Under the pieces are notes generated by a model that saw only the letters and a list, made by a program, of their open reading frames with translations, searched no databases and was not told where the DNA came from. The position numbers were made by a program, and so were the translations under genes. From Chryseobacterium sp. (GTDB taxonomy: Bacteria > Bacteroidota > Bacteroidia > Flavobacteriales > Weeksellaceae): a DNA stretch of 53,449 bases. This document shows, one piece after another, positions 1 to 8,359 of this stretch (position 1 is the stretch's first letter; every line of letters starts with the position of its first letter). The stretch covers positions 1 through 53,449 of the forward strand of contig QFQW01000018.1 of assembly GCA_003248755.1 (NCBI GenBank), given 5' to 3'.

Positions 1-105
1 ATTATTGATAAACTTGAGGAAATGAATCTGCAATATCCAAAACTTTCCGAAAAAGATAAAAACGGATTAGCAGAATCTAAAGCAAAATTGGAAAACGAAA
101 AATAA
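1..105 (+). CDS. C-terminal end of a probable polyphosphate kinase 2 (PPK2) family protein (partial)
   Basis: Only the last 34 codons are inside the window; the reading frame is open from base 1 to a TAA at 103-105. The tail reads as a charged helix containing I-I-D-K-L-E-E-M-N-L-Q-Y-P-K-L. This resembles the extreme C-terminus of PPK2-type polyphosphate:nucleotide phosphotransferases in Bacteroidota. No catalytic motif is in view, so the call rests on this tail alone. rmuC follows on the same strand after about 70 bases. Confidence 0.4.
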   Translation: MIDKLEEMNLQYPKLSEKDKNGLAESKAKLENEK

Positions 106-176
106 TTTTCAATTACGGAAAACCTCAATTTTATAAACGAAAGTTATTTTAAAATTGTAAAACAAACAGAAACTAA

Positions 177-1523
177 ATGGAGATTATTTATGCATTTGTC
201 GGATTAATTGTTGGAGGAATCTTGGTTTTTCTTCTGATGAAATCTTTGTATGTGAATAAAAAAGAGGTTGAAATCCTAAATGAAAAATTCATCCGTTCTC
301 AGGAAAATGAAAATCACTCTCAACAGAAAATTGAAGAATTAAAACTTTCAAATAGTAATCTGACAAACGAAATTTCTTTAATTCAAAGAAGTAAAGAAGA
401 GCTACTTTTCACCAATGCAGAACTGAATGCCCATTACAAAAACTTACAAGACCAACTCGAAAATCAAAAAGAAGAATTTCTAAAAATTCAGGAAACAACC
501 CGTTTACAATTTGAGAAAACTGCGAATCAAATTTTAGAAGAAAAATCTGAAAAATTCACACAGCTCAATCAGAATCAACTTAAAACTATTCTTGAGCCTT
601 TCCAAGAAAAAATCAATGAGCTGAAAAATACGGTGAATGAAACTTATGACAAAGAAGCTAAAGAACGTTTTTCCCTTGGCGAAAAAGTCAGAGAACTGAA
701 AGACCTCAACCAACAGATTTCCGAAGATGCGAAACAATTGACACGCGCTTTGAAAGGCGAAAGCAAAACGCAGGGAAATTGGGGAGAAATGATTCTGGAA
801 AGTATTTTGGAAAAATCCGGTTTAAGAAAAAATCAGGAATATTTTCTGGAACACGAATTGCGAGACGAAAACAACAAAGCTATATTTTCAGAATTTTCCG
901 GAAAGAAAATGCGTCCCGATGCAGTTGTAAAATATCCTGATAATAGAAACGTCATTATCGACAGTAAAGTTTCTTTGACAGCTTTTATTGAAATGACTGA
1001 TGAAACTAATCCTGAAATATTACTCGTGAAACAGAATCAGCATTTGCAATCGGTTAAGAATCACATCAATCAATTGAGTCAAAAGGCTTACGATGACTTT
1101 GATAAATCTTTGGATTTTGTGATGATGTTCATTCCTAGTGAAGCCGCTTATATTGCCGCTTTACAAGCCGAACCGAACCTTTGGAATTTTGCTTATGATA
1201 AAAGGATTCTTTTATTAAGTCCAACTAATCTGATTACTTCTCTCAAACTGATTCAAGACCTTTGGAAACGCGAATATCAAAATCGAAACGCAATGGAAAT
1301 CGCAGACAGAGGAGCTAAACTTTACGATAAATTTGTTGGTTTCGTTGAGAATCTGGAGCGGGTTGGAAAGAATATTGACCAAGCTAAGAATTCTTACAAT
1401 GATGCTTTCAAACAATTGAGTTCCGGAAATGATAACCTGATTATCCAAACTCAGAAACTGAAAAATCTTGGAATTAAGAACAAAAAAAATCTTCCTCAAA
1501 GTTTGGGTGAGGAAGATTTGTAA
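177..1523 (+). CDS. rmuC: DNA recombination protein RmuC homologue
   Basis: A 448-residue protein. An N-terminal membrane anchor (about residues 3-21) is followed by a long charged coiled coil (about 25-190), then the RmuC nuclease-like domain (about 195-410). The domain contains the family signatures Q-G-N-W-G-E near 200 and M-R-P-D-A-V-V-K-Y-P-D followed by I-D-S-K-V-S-L. The length is usual for the family. RmuC proteins limit inversions at short inverted repeats in E. coli; the biochemical activity is not settled. The last codons overlap a strong hairpin that ends in a T run on the opposite strand, so the C-terminus L-P-Q-S-L-G-E-E-D-L doubles as the terminator region for the convergent hemB transcript. 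Confidence 0.9.
   Translation: MEIIYAFVGLIVGGILVFLLMKSLYVNKKEVEILNEKFIRSQENENHSQQKIEELKLSNSNLTNEISLIQRSKEELLFTNAELNAHYKNLQDQLENQKEEFLKIQETTRLQFEKTANQILEEKSEKFTQLNQNQLKTILEPFQEKINELKNTVNETYDKEAKERFSLGEKVRELKDLNQQISEDAKQLTRALKGESKTQGNWGEMILESILEKSGLRKNQEYFLEHELRDENNKAIFSEFSGKKMRPDAVVKYPDNRNVIIDSKVSLTAFIEMTDETNPEILLVKQNQHLQSVKNHINQLSQKAYDDFDKSLDFVMMFIPSEAAYIAALQAEPNLWNFAYDKRILLLSPTNLITSLKLIQDLWKREYQNRNAMEIADRGAKLYDKFVGFVENLERVGKNIDQAKNSYNDAFKQLSSGNDNLIIQTQKLKNLGIKNKKNLPQSLGEEDL
1487..1519 (-). terminator. Intrinsic terminator on the minus strand, inside the 3' end of rmuC
   Basis: An 11-bp perfect stem (1487-1497 with 1509-1519) with an 11-nt loop. Read on the minus strand it is followed by a run of eight T. 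Read on the plus strand there is no T run. It therefore suits termination of the leftward hemB transcript rather than of rmuC. Confidence 0.7.
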
Positions 1524-1600
1524 TTTAGATATTGCTCTCGCAGATTTTAAACAGAGTGCCAAACTTGTTTTTATTTAATTAAACTCATTTGACAGGCAAA

Positions 1601-1693
1601 TCCCATAGCCCCGATTGTAGTGGAAATCCTTTTTCTTTTCTTTCATATAAGGAAAAGAAAAAGATTGCAACGGAAAGCGGGATTAAGCTCCTA
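1601..1693 (+). repeat. Dispersed structured repeat R1, copy a
   Basis: A copy of the R1 element. The first conserved block is GATTGTAGTGGAAATCC (1613-1629). The central inverted repeat pairs CTTTTTCTTTTC with GAAAAGAAAAAG. The second block is GATTGCAACGGAAAGCGG, followed by GATTAAGC. It lies downstream of rmuC on the same strand and between the convergent ends of rmuC and hemB. A 63-codon open frame across it is not a credible gene. Confidence 0.75.
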
Positions 1694-1699
1694 AAAATT

Positions 1700-2686
1700 T
1701 TAATTATTCAAAAGTCTGGCTACTTCCGGTGCCGCATAAGTAAAAATCATATCCGCACCAGCACGTTTTATGGAAGTTAAACTTTCTATTAAAACTCTGT
1801 CGTTGTCTAACCAGCCATTTTGTGCAGCCGCTTTCAGCATTGCATATTCTCCGCTTACCTGATAAACCGCAATTGGCTGAGTAATCAATTCTCGGATTTT
1901 GGAAACGATGTCCAGGTAAGGCATTCCCGGCTTTATCATAATGATGTCGGCACCTTCTTCTACGTCTCTTAAAGCTTCATCAATCGCTTCTCTGGAATTA
2001 TGAAAATCCATCTGATAGGTTTTCTTGTCGGCCGGAATCTCTTGTGCATCCACCGGCGCACTATCCAACGCACTTCTGAATGGCCCGTAAAAAGCACTCG
2101 CATATTTTGCTGCGTAGGATAAAATCCCAACATCAGTGAATCCATTTTCCTCCAAACCTTCTCTCATAGCCAAAACACGACCATCCATCATATCACTTGG
2201 TGCCAAAATGTCAGCACCGGCTTCCGCATGCGAAATTCCCATTTTCACGAGTGCGTCTACTGTAGAATCGTTGTCGATTTTTCCGTTCTTGATGATTCCA
2301 TCGTGACCATAAATTGAATATGGGTCAAGAGCAACATCCGGCATAATGATGACTCCGGGAACTGCATCTTTAATAGCTTTAATGGTATTTTGCATGAGTC
2401 CATTTGGATTCCAAGCTTCTTTTCCTGTATTGTCTTTTAGATTATCAGAAACCTTCATGTAAAGATTGACAGCTTTGATTCCCAAATCATAATTTTCTTT
2501 AACAGTTTTCACCGTTAAATCTAAACTTTGCCTAAAAACACCAGGCATCGAGGAAATGGCTTCCTTTTTGTTATTACCTTCCATGACAAACATTGGCAGC
2601 ACCAAATCGTTTGTTGTAAGGTTCGTTTCACGAACAAGACTTCTGATGGAATCGCTGGTTCTTAGTCTTCTGTTTCTTGAAATCAT
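1700..2686 (-). CDS. hemB: Delta-aminolevulinic acid dehydratase (porphobilinogen synthase)
   Basis: A 328-residue HemB, which condenses two 5-aminolevulinate molecules to porphobilinogen in haem synthesis. The two active-site lysines are visible in Y-A-A-K-Y-A-S-A-F-Y-G-P-F-R (K194) and I-M-I-K-P-G-M-P-Y-L-D (K252). The metal-binding stretch reads D-P-Y-S-I-Y-G-H-D-G near 121-130 and lacks the cysteine cluster of zinc-type enzymes, so this is a magnesium-type HemB. The length is typical. The start is supported by a -7 box (CAAATTTA on the plus strand, 2706-2713) just upstream. hemL, the previous enzyme of the pathway, lies about 46 kb away in this window. Confidence 0.97.
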   Translation of the reverse strand: MISRNRRLRTSDSIRSLVRETNLTTNDLVLPMFVMEGNNKKEAISSMPGVFRQSLDLTVKTVKENYDLGIKAVNLYMKVSDNLKDNTGKEAWNPNGLMQNTIKAIKDAVPGVIIMPDVALDPYSIYGHDGIIKNGKIDNDSTVDALVKMGISHAEAGADILAPSDMMDGRVLAMREGLEENGFTDVGILSYAAKYASAFYGPFRSALDSAPVDAQEIPADKKTYQMDFHNSREAIDEALRDVEEGADIIMIKPGMPYLDIVSKIRELITQPIAVYQVSGEYAMLKAAAQNGWLDNDRVLIESLTSIKRAGADMIFTYAAPEVARLLNN

Positions 2687-2705
2687 CTTGATAAAATTAT
2701 TTATG

Positions 2706-2713
2706 CAAATTTA
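2706..2713 (-). promoter_or_regulatory. Predicted -7 promoter box for hemB
   Basis: Minus-strand TAAATTTG matches the Bacteroidota consensus TAnnTTTG. It lies about 20 bases before the hemB ATG. No clear -33 TTG was found at the usual spacing. Confidence 0.45.
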
Positions 2714-2736
2714 ATTATACTTTTACGGATAGACTA

Positions 2737-2767
2737 TTGCATATTAATTTTATTTAAAATATATTTG
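2737..2767 (+). promoter_or_regulatory. Strong Bacteroidota-type promoter for the small T9SS protein gene
   Basis: TTG at 2737-2739, a 20-base spacer, then TATATTTG at 2760-2767. This fits the -33/-7 pattern of the primary sigma factor of this phylum. Transcription should begin near 2774, which rules out the TTG codon at 2774 as the start and supports the ATG at 2798. Confidence 0.65.
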
Positions 2768-2797
2768 TTGTAATTGTTTAAGTACATCTTAAAGCGA

Positions 2798-3145
2798 ATG
2801 AAAAAATTTCTATTCTTTATAATATTTACGGTGGTTTCAGTTGGATTTTCGGGAGAAATGAAGGCTCAGTCTACTCGTCCAATTGCAGGACAAAAGACCG
2901 ATGACGGTGTTTTGGTTGCATTCCCTAATCCTACAAAGGATGTTTTGATTTTAAAATCAAAAGATAATTCTGCTAAAATTAAAACTGTAGCTTTCTTCTC
3001 TATTTTAGGAGTTCAGGTTGCAGAATATACAATTAATAATAACAATGCAGAATTAAGACTTGATAAGCTTCGTCCCGGGAAATATCTGATGAAATATACA
3101 TTGGATGATAATACCCAGAAGATTGCTCAAATCATCAAACAGTAA
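2798..3145 (+). CDS. Small secreted protein consisting of a signal peptide and a T9SS type A sorting domain
   Basis: 115 residues from the ATG at 2798. A signal peptide occupies about residues 1-24. A short linker follows, then a C-terminal sorting domain that fills nearly all the rest: the F-P-N-P-T-K-D-V-L block near 43-51, the turn L-R-P-G-K-Y-L-M-K-Y, and a lysine-rich end. There is almost no cargo in front of the sorting domain, which is unusual for a T9SS substrate. A longer open frame starts eight codons earlier at a TTG that coincides with the expected transcription start, so the ATG is preferred. It has its own promoter and terminator, so it is probably monocistronic. Function unknown. 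Confidence 0.8.
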   Translation: MKKFLFFIIFTVVSVGFSGEMKAQSTRPIAGQKTDDGVLVAFPNPTKDVLILKSKDNSAKIKTVAFFSILGVQVAEYTINNNNAELRLDKLRPGKYLMKYTLDDNTQKIAQIIKQ

Positions 3146-3163
3146 AAATTCAATTTAACATAT

Positions 3164-3189
3164 AATGCCGGTTCATCCGGCATTTTTTA
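3164..3189 (+). terminator. Intrinsic terminator after the small T9SS protein gene
   Basis: GC-rich stem AATGCCGG/CCGGCATT (3164-3184) with a five-base loop, followed by a run of T. Confidence 0.85.
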
Positions 3190-3208
3190 TTTGTAATCCT
3201 TAATTGTG

Positions 3209-3216
3209 TAAATTTG
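3209..3216 (+). promoter_or_regulatory. Predicted -7 box for the OmpA-family gene
   Basis: TAAATTTG matches TAnnTTTG and lies 22 bases before the ATG at 3239. A TTG at 3191-3193 is a possible -33 element, with a short spacer of 15. Confidence 0.45.
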
Positions 3217-3238
3217 TCATAACCAAGAAAATTGAACT

Positions 3239-4909
3239 ATGAGAAAACCTGTCACCTTACTTTTTGTGATTCTCTTTCAAATCTTTAATTCACAATTCAG
3301 GAATTCTTTATACGATAACAATCAATTGAATGTTTCTTTGCGCGGAGGATTAGACTTCCCTTCTTATGATAATCAGACGAAATATATAGACTACAAATAC
3401 AATCTGAATCTGGGAACTTCTGTTGATTTCTATTTCAATTGGATAGGTTTGGGAGTTGATTTTGATTACCTGAAGAATACTTCGAAAAATACTTATCCGA
3501 CAGAAAATCTTTACAACGGAACCACTTCACTTTCTAATATTAATTTAACAGAAAACAAAATCGAGAGATTATTTTTTGGAATCGGTCCAAACTTCCGATA
3601 TGTCATCAATGATAATCTAAGTTTAGCCTTTAAACTGAAAGGTGGAATTTCCAATATCAAAGGAGGAGAAACATCAGTGACATCTTCAACATACAACCTT
3701 AATTATTATAATGGATATGACGAAAAAAATATCTTAACCGGAAAAGGACAAATTGAGTTGAACTGGTTTTTCTCAGAATACATTGGGCTGAATGCAGGTG
3801 CTTATTATATCCAACATTTTAAAGCAAAAGACCAAGTAAGTAACAACTCTGCTTCAGGCTATATTCCTTTTACAGAAAATAACAATCAATATAATATCAA
3901 TCCAAGTACTTCGGAAATAAGAAATAACAGTCTTGAGCATGAAATCCATTCGGCAGGTGTTTTTGCGGGATTAACATTTAGAATTCCTACAGGAGGTTCA
4001 GGTCCTAATTATGATTTATCTGTGATTGCCAGAGACAAAGAAACAGGATTAATTTTACCTGACACCTATGTAGAACTTTATAAAAATGGAAAACGCTTAT
4101 ATTTAGCAAAAACCAATTCTCAAGGTGTAGCATTTTTCAAAAATATCAAACCAGAAAATTATGAAATCAAAGGGAATTTGTATTCTATTGATCTAATTTC
4201 CAGTAAAGTTGATAAAGATGAATTCGTAAAAAATTCTACTATCAAAAAAGAAATTTCTACTGATACAGAAACTTTCTTTGTAAAAGGACAAGTGAATATC
4301 TGTAGCTCGAAGAATCCTTTGAAAGATATAACAGTTGTTATTAAAAATAATGAGACCGAAATCTATCACGAAATAAAAACCGACATCAATGGGAAATTCT
4401 ATTTCAAGGCAGATAAGAACACAACTTACAATATCTATGGTAAAAAGGGAAACTATTTTTCACAGACAGAAACCGTAACTTCTAAAAAGGCAGACAGAAC
4501 GAATACGCTTTTCCTGAATCTTCAGGTTTGTATGGAAGAAACTTCTTGTGGAAAACTCATTAATCTTAAGAATATTCATTACGATCTGGATAAGTATTTT
4601 ATCCGAGAAGATGCAAAAGCAGAGCTAAATAAATTGGTTCAGTTCATGAAAGATAATCCAAATATAAAAGTAGAATTGGCTTCTCATACAGATTCGCGAG
4701 CATCCGATGATTATAACAAAACTCTTTCTCAGAATCGTGCAAATGCTGCTGTAGAATATTTGGTTTCGAAAGGCATTTACAAATCCAGATTAAAGGCTAT
4801 TGGCTACGGAGAAACTAAACTTCTAAATAAATGCAGCAATGGTGTTGATTGTAATGAACAGCAACATCAAATCAATAGAAGAACTGAGATGAAGGTTATT
4901 TGCCCCTAA
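3239..4909 (+). CDS. OmpA-family outer-membrane protein with N-terminal beta-barrel
   Basis: 556 residues. A signal peptide (about 1-18) is followed by alternating-polarity strands typical of an outer-membrane barrel (about 20-250). Two carboxypeptidase-regulatory-like beta-sandwich segments follow (about 262-345 and 346-435, the first starting Y-D-L-S-V-I-A-R-D-K-E-T-G). The C-terminal OmpA peptidoglycan-binding domain (about 445-556) shows H-Y-D-L-D-K, then A-S-H-T-D-S-R-A-S-D-D-Y-N and R-R-T-E. It probably links the outer membrane to peptidoglycan. Its stop codon overlaps the 3' end of the convergent VanZ-like gene by 14 bases. Cargo or pore function cannot be told from sequence. Confidence 0.88.
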   Translation: MRKPVTLLFVILFQIFNSQFRNSLYDNNQLNVSLRGGLDFPSYDNQTKYIDYKYNLNLGTSVDFYFNWIGLGVDFDYLKNTSKNTYPTENLYNGTTSLSNINLTENKIERLFFGIGPNFRYVINDNLSLAFKLKGGISNIKGGETSVTSSTYNLNYYNGYDEKNILTGKGQIELNWFFSEYIGLNAGAYYIQHFKAKDQVSNNSASGYIPFTENNNQYNINPSTSEIRNNSLEHEIHSAGVFAGLTFRIPTGGSGPNYDLSVIARDKETGLILPDTYVELYKNGKRLYLAKTNSQGVAFFKNIKPENYEIKGNLYSIDLISSKVDKDEFVKNSTIKKEISTDTETFFVKGQVNICSSKNPLKDITVVIKNNETEIYHEIKTDINGKFYFKADKNTTYNIYGKKGNYFSQTETVTSKKADRTNTLFLNLQVCMEETSCGKLINLKNIHYDLDKYFIREDAKAELNKLVQFMKDNPNIKVELASHTDSRASDDYNKTLSQNRANAAVEYLVSKGIYKSRLKAIGYGETKLLNKCSNGVDCNEQQHQINRRTEMKVICP

Positions 4910-5327
4910 TGAAAAACCATTTTTTATAAATGAAGAATCCAATAACAGCCCCAAATGTATTAAGAATAACATCATCTATATCAGCAAATCCTCTTTTGAA
5001 ATAATACTGAGAAAACTCAATGATATTAATGATGATGAAAAATGTTAGAAACAACCATTTAAATTGATTTAATTTAGAAAATAGAATCCCTAAAAAGCCA
5101 TAAGGAATAAACAGGATAATATTACCTAAAAGATTTTTTATAACGGCAATTTTATCATACTGAATTACTTTTGTAGAATATTCGTCAATTGTTTCAAATG
5201 GTACAGTTTTTATTTCAAAAAGAACCGTTGGAGAATAACGAAAAGAGGCAAAAAACAACAAATATAAGATCCAAACCGTATAAACATTAATTAAAACAGG
5301 ATAATACCTATTGACAAACAACCTCAT
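4896..5327 (-). CDS. VanZ-like family membrane protein
   Basis: 143 residues with about four hydrophobic membrane segments. It has the VanZ-like signatures N-I-I-L-F-I-P-Y-G-F-L-G near the middle and D-I-D-D-V-I-L-N-T-F-G-A-V-I-G at the end. VanZ-like proteins are small integral membrane proteins; the prototype gives low-level teicoplanin resistance in enterococci, but the role of most homologues is unknown. It is convergent with, and overlaps by 14 bases, the OmpA-family gene. It is divergent from the alcohol dehydrogenase gene, with only 35 bases between start codons. Confidence 0.85.
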   Translation of the reverse strand: MRLFVNRYYPVLINVYTVWILYLLFFASFRYSPTVLFEIKTVPFETIDEYSTKVIQYDKIAVIKNLLGNIILFIPYGFLGILFSKLNQFKWLFLTFFIIINIIEFSQYYFKRGFADIDDVILNTFGAVIGFFIYKKWFFIRGK

Positions 5328-5362
5328 TAAATTAAATTATAACGTAAAAATATTTAAAAAAA

Positions 5363-6427
5363 ATGAAAACAAACAAAATAAAAGCTTTCGGAACACAAGC
5401 CGCTGAAAATGATTTGGAATTACTAACTATAGAAAGAAGAGAAATCCAGCCAAAAGATATAGAAATTGACATCTATTATTGTGGTGTTTGCCACTCCGAT
5501 CTTCATACCGCTAGAAACGATTGGGGCGGAACAGTTTACCCTGCAGTTCCCGGACACGAGATTGTTGGAAAAGTAAAAAGTGTGGGAAGTGCGGTAACCA
5601 AATTCAAAGTTGGAGATTCTGTGGCAGTAGGCTGTATGGTAGATTCTTGCAGAACTTGCCATAGCTGTGAAAAAGATTTGGAACAATTTTGTGAAAATGG
5701 CTTCACCGGGACTTATAATGGAAAAGACAAATACTTTGAAGATGTAAGAACATTTGGTGGTTATGCAGAATCTGTTGTTGTTGACGAGCATTTCGTTTTG
5801 AGACTTCCTGAAAATCTAGATATGGCAGCTGCTGCTCCGCTTCTTTGTGCAGGAATTACGACTTGGTCTCCTTTGAAACATTGGAATGTAACTGAAAAAT
5901 CCAAAGTGGCAGTTGTAGGTCTTGGAGGATTAGGACATATGGCCATCAAATTAGCAAAGGGTCTGGGTGCAGAAGTCTCTTTATTTTCCAGAACTCCCGG
6001 AAAAACGGATGACGCAAAAGCTTTAGGAGTAGACCATGTTATTATATCAACTGATGAAGAGTCTATGAAATCTGTTTTCAATAAGTTTGATTTGATTATT
6101 GACACAGTCCCTTACGAGCATGATATCAATCCTTATATGCAAACGTTAACAGTAAACGGAACTCTTGTTCTCGTTGGATTCATTGGAGAATTTGAAAATG
6201 AAGCCGTAAGTACGAGACCTATGATTTACAAAAGACGCTCGGTTGCCGGATCTTTGATTGGTGGAATCAAAGAAACTCAAGAGATGCTGGACTTCTGCGG
6301 AGAAAAAAATATTGTTTCCGATATAGAAGTTATTAAAATTCAAAATATCAACGACGCTTATGAAAGAATGCTGAAAAGCGATGTAAAGTATAGATTCGTT
6401 ATCGATATGCAGAGTTTAAAAAATTAA
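5363..6427 (+). CDS. Zinc-dependent NAD(P)-dependent alcohol dehydrogenase (cinnamyl-alcohol-dehydrogenase/YahK type)
   Basis: 354 residues, the usual length for this medium-chain dehydrogenase family. Catalytic zinc ligands are visible at C40, H65-E66 and C162. The structural zinc site is formed by C96, C99, C102 and C110. The Rossmann motif G-L-G-G-L-G spans 186-191. Serine and arginine after the second beta strand (about 199-200) favour NADPH over NADH. It probably reduces aldehydes in the cytoplasm; the natural substrate cannot be inferred. It is a single-gene unit followed by a terminator and a degenerate R1 repeat. Confidence 0.93.
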   Translation: MKTNKIKAFGTQAAENDLELLTIERREIQPKDIEIDIYYCGVCHSDLHTARNDWGGTVYPAVPGHEIVGKVKSVGSAVTKFKVGDSVAVGCMVDSCRTCHSCEKDLEQFCENGFTGTYNGKDKYFEDVRTFGGYAESVVVDEHFVLRLPENLDMAAAAPLLCAGITTWSPLKHWNVTEKSKVAVVGLGGLGHMAIKLAKGLGAEVSLFSRTPGKTDDAKALGVDHVIISTDEESMKSVFNKFDLIIDTVPYEHDINPYMQTLTVNGTLVLVGFIGEFENEAVSTRPMIYKRRSVAGSLIGGIKETQEMLDFCGEKNIVSDIEVIKIQNINDAYERMLKSDVKYRFVIDMQSLKN

Positions 6428-6445
6428 TTATATCCCTTGTATAAG

Positions 6446-6478
6446 AAAAACCTTTCGGAAATTCTGAAAGGTTTTTTT
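6446..6478 (+). terminator. Intrinsic terminator after the alcohol dehydrogenase gene
   Basis: Stem AAAAACCTTTC/GAAAGGTTTTT (6446-6456 with 6466-6476) followed by T residues. Confidence 0.85.
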
Positions 6479-6490
6479 GTGGGAAAAACT

Positions 6491-6572
6491 TTCTGTTGTT
6501 CGAAGCGCGTGACCCCGACTTGAGAGAAAATCCTTTTTACGCACCGAAATGGAGTGAACTTTCGACAAGCTA
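6491..6572 (+). repeat. Degenerate R1 repeat, copy b
   Basis: The first block is recognisable (GACTTGAGAGAAAATCC, 6517-6533), preceded by CCCC and followed by a T run. The second half has been lost and replaced by a stretch ending in TTCGACAAGCT, a fragment also found inside R1 copy d. It lies downstream of the alcohol dehydrogenase gene on the same strand. Confidence 0.6.
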
Positions 6573-6673
6573 ATAATATATTAAAATAACGTTAAATTCC
6601 ATTGATTATCATACTGTGACATCATTTTTGTTTAGTAAATAACAAATATGTTTAACACCAAAAAAATATTATT

Positions 6674-7168
6674 ATGTCTTACACTGTTTTTGGGCTATTC
6701 CCCAATGAAAAGGAATACAACGAAGTCCTCACCCAATTAGAAAACGCCGGTTTTTATGATTACACAATTTCTCATTCCGAGAAAGAAGCTTTAGAAAATA
6801 TTGATAATAAGAAAAAAGGCTTTTGGCACTGGCTTTTTGATAACAATACATTAGAGCAAGACCGCTATGAATATGCAAGTATTGATAGTGATACTATCAC
6901 CGTTTATGTAGATAATGAAGATGATGCCAATGCTGTAAAAAACATTCTGGATAAAAACGGCGCGATCGATATCGAAGAAAAGACCAGAAACTACATCTCA
7001 AAAAAATATACGCAGAGCGAAAACGAATATCCTATTTCTGAAAACAAGAGAGCAAGAATTATTGCTAAGGCTAAAAACAATCTATATTTCACAGACGATA
7101 GGCAACCAGCAACAACTATAGAAAGGGGAATGACCGATGAAATGGATTCTATGGGAAGTAAAGATTAG
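6674..7168 (+). CDS. Hypothetical protein, possible general-stress-protein-like N-terminal domain
   Basis: 164 residues, very acidic, with no signal peptide or membrane segment. Residues 1-95 begin M-S-Y-T-V-F-G-L-F-P-N-E-K-E-Y and end with a T-V-Y-V-D-N-E-D-D-A strand. This looks like the ferredoxin-like fold of heat-induced stress proteins (YflT/GSP17M type), but that is an impression, not a match. The C-terminal 70 residues are charged and probably disordered. A monocistronic gene with a long AT-rich leader. It ends before the terminator shared with the leucine operon. Confidence 0.6.
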   Translation: MSYTVFGLFPNEKEYNEVLTQLENAGFYDYTISHSEKEALENIDNKKKGFWHWLFDNNTLEQDRYEYASIDSDTITVYVDNEDDANAVKNILDKNGAIDIEEKTRNYISKKYTQSENEYPISENKRARIIAKAKNNLYFTDDRQPATTIERGMTDEMDSMGSKD

Positions 7169-7184
7169 TTATATTTAACCTTAT

Positions 7185-7217
7185 AAAAAAGAGCCGAAAT
7201 TATTACGGCTCTTTTTT
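7185..7217. terminator. Bidirectional terminator between the 6.7 kb gene and leuB
   Basis: Perfect stem AAAAAAGAGCCG/CGGCTCTTTTTT with a nine-base loop. The A and T runs serve both converging transcripts. Confidence 0.9.
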
Positions 7218-7237
7218 ACAGGTTTCATATTAATATT

Positions 7238-8359
7238 TTATACAATTGTGGATTTTCCCAACTGGATATTTTCGTAATTATAGTAAGATTTTTCCGAGAA
7301 GCTGATGTAATCCGCTATAAAATCTCCAACTTCTGATGTTGAGTAATTCTGCTCAGCGTTCAAATCTACGGTTACAAATTTACTTTCGATAGCGTGTTCT
7401 ACACTTTGACGAAGTTTTTCTGCGGCTTGATTTAAATTTAAATAATCTAACAGCATTGCCGCACTCAGAATTGAAGCAATGGGATTAGCAATTCCTTTTC
7501 CTTTAGCCTGAGGATAAGAACCGTGTATTGGTTCGAAAAGTCCATTATCCTTACCAATAGAAGCTGACGGCAACAATCCTATAGAACCGCCGATAACACT
7601 AGCTTCATCCGAGATAATATCACCGAACATATTTTCTGTCAAGATTACATCAAACTGTTTTGGATTAAGAATCATTTGCATCGCCGCATTATCAACAAAG
7701 ATAAAGTCTAATGTAACATCCGGATATTCCAAAGCAATTTCTTTCACAATCTTTCTCCAAAGTCTTGAGGTATCCAAAACATTAGCCTTGTCAATCAGTG
7801 TCAGCTTTTTCTTTCTTTTCTGAGCATCCTGAAACGCCAAATGAGTAATCCCGATTATTTCTTCTTTAGAATATTTGCATAGGTCATAAGCATATTCTCC
7901 ATTTTCATCAGTAAATTTTTCCCCGAAGTAAATTCCGCTAATCAACTCACGATAGATCTGAATATCCGTTCCATCAACGATTTCTTTTTTCAAAGGACTT
8001 TTTTTAATCAAAGAAGCGTATGTTTTAATCGGCCTGATATTGGCAAATAATCCCAATTCTTTTCTAAGCTTGAGCAAACCTTGCTCGGGACGAACTTTTG
8101 CATCAGGATTATTGTCAAAGGCTGGGTCACCAATTGCGCCGAACAAAACCGCATCAGAATTTTTACATAATTCCAAAGTTTCATCCGGCAAAGGATTTCC
8201 TGTCTGATATATTGCTTCCGCTCCCATTATCGCATAGTCAAACTGAAAATTATATTGAAAAACCTCTCCTATTACCTTCAGTATCTTGACACTTTCATTC
8301 GTAACTTCCGGGCCGATTCCATCCCCCGGTAAAACGGCTATTTTATAATTATTGCTCAT
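7238..8359 (-). CDS. leuB: 3-isopropylmalate dehydrogenase
   Basis: 373 residues from the ATG at 8359. It oxidises and decarboxylates 3-isopropylmalate in leucine synthesis. Signatures are N-Y-K-I-A-V-L-P-G-D-G-I-G-P-E-V at the N-terminus, V-R-P-E-Q-G-L-L-K-L-R for substrate binding, and E-N-M-F-G-D-I-I-S-D-E-A-S for the Mg/NAD site. An in-frame ATG eight codons upstream exists inside leuD. The inner start is chosen because it places the conserved N-terminus at residue 4. The gene then overlaps leuD by 11 bases, consistent with translational coupling. Last gene of the leu operon. Confidence 0.96.
   Translation of the reverse strand: MSNNYKIAVLPGDGIGPEVTNESVKILKVIGEVFQYNFQFDYAIMGAEAIYQTGNPLPDETLELCKNSDAVLFGAIGDPAFDNNPDAKVRPEQGLLKLRKELGLFANIRPIKTYASLIKKSPLKKEIVDGTDIQIYRELISGIYFGEKFTDENGEYAYDLCKYSKEEIIGITHLAFQDAQKRKKKLTLIDKANVLDTSRLWRKIVKEIALEYPDVTLDFIFVDNAAMQMILNPKQFDVILTENMFGDIISDEASVIGGSIGLLPSASIGKDNGLFEPIHGSYPQAKGKGIANPIASILSAAMLLDYLNLNQAAEKLRQSVEHAIESKFVTVDLNAEQNYSTSEVGDFIADYISFSEKSYYNYENIQLGKSTIV

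Noticed and set aside
1589..1780. 63-codon plus-strand open frame
   Set aside because: It lies across R1 copy a and into the antisense of hemB; no coding signal and no start context.
2774..2797. Longer start (TTG) for the CTD-only T9SS protein
   Set aside because: It coincides with the predicted transcription start; the ATG at 2798 gives a normal signal peptide.
6619..6640. A GTCAC box upstream of the possible stress protein gene
   Set aside because: Only one TGTCAC (on the minus strand), with no second unit at a 10-base period; likely chance.
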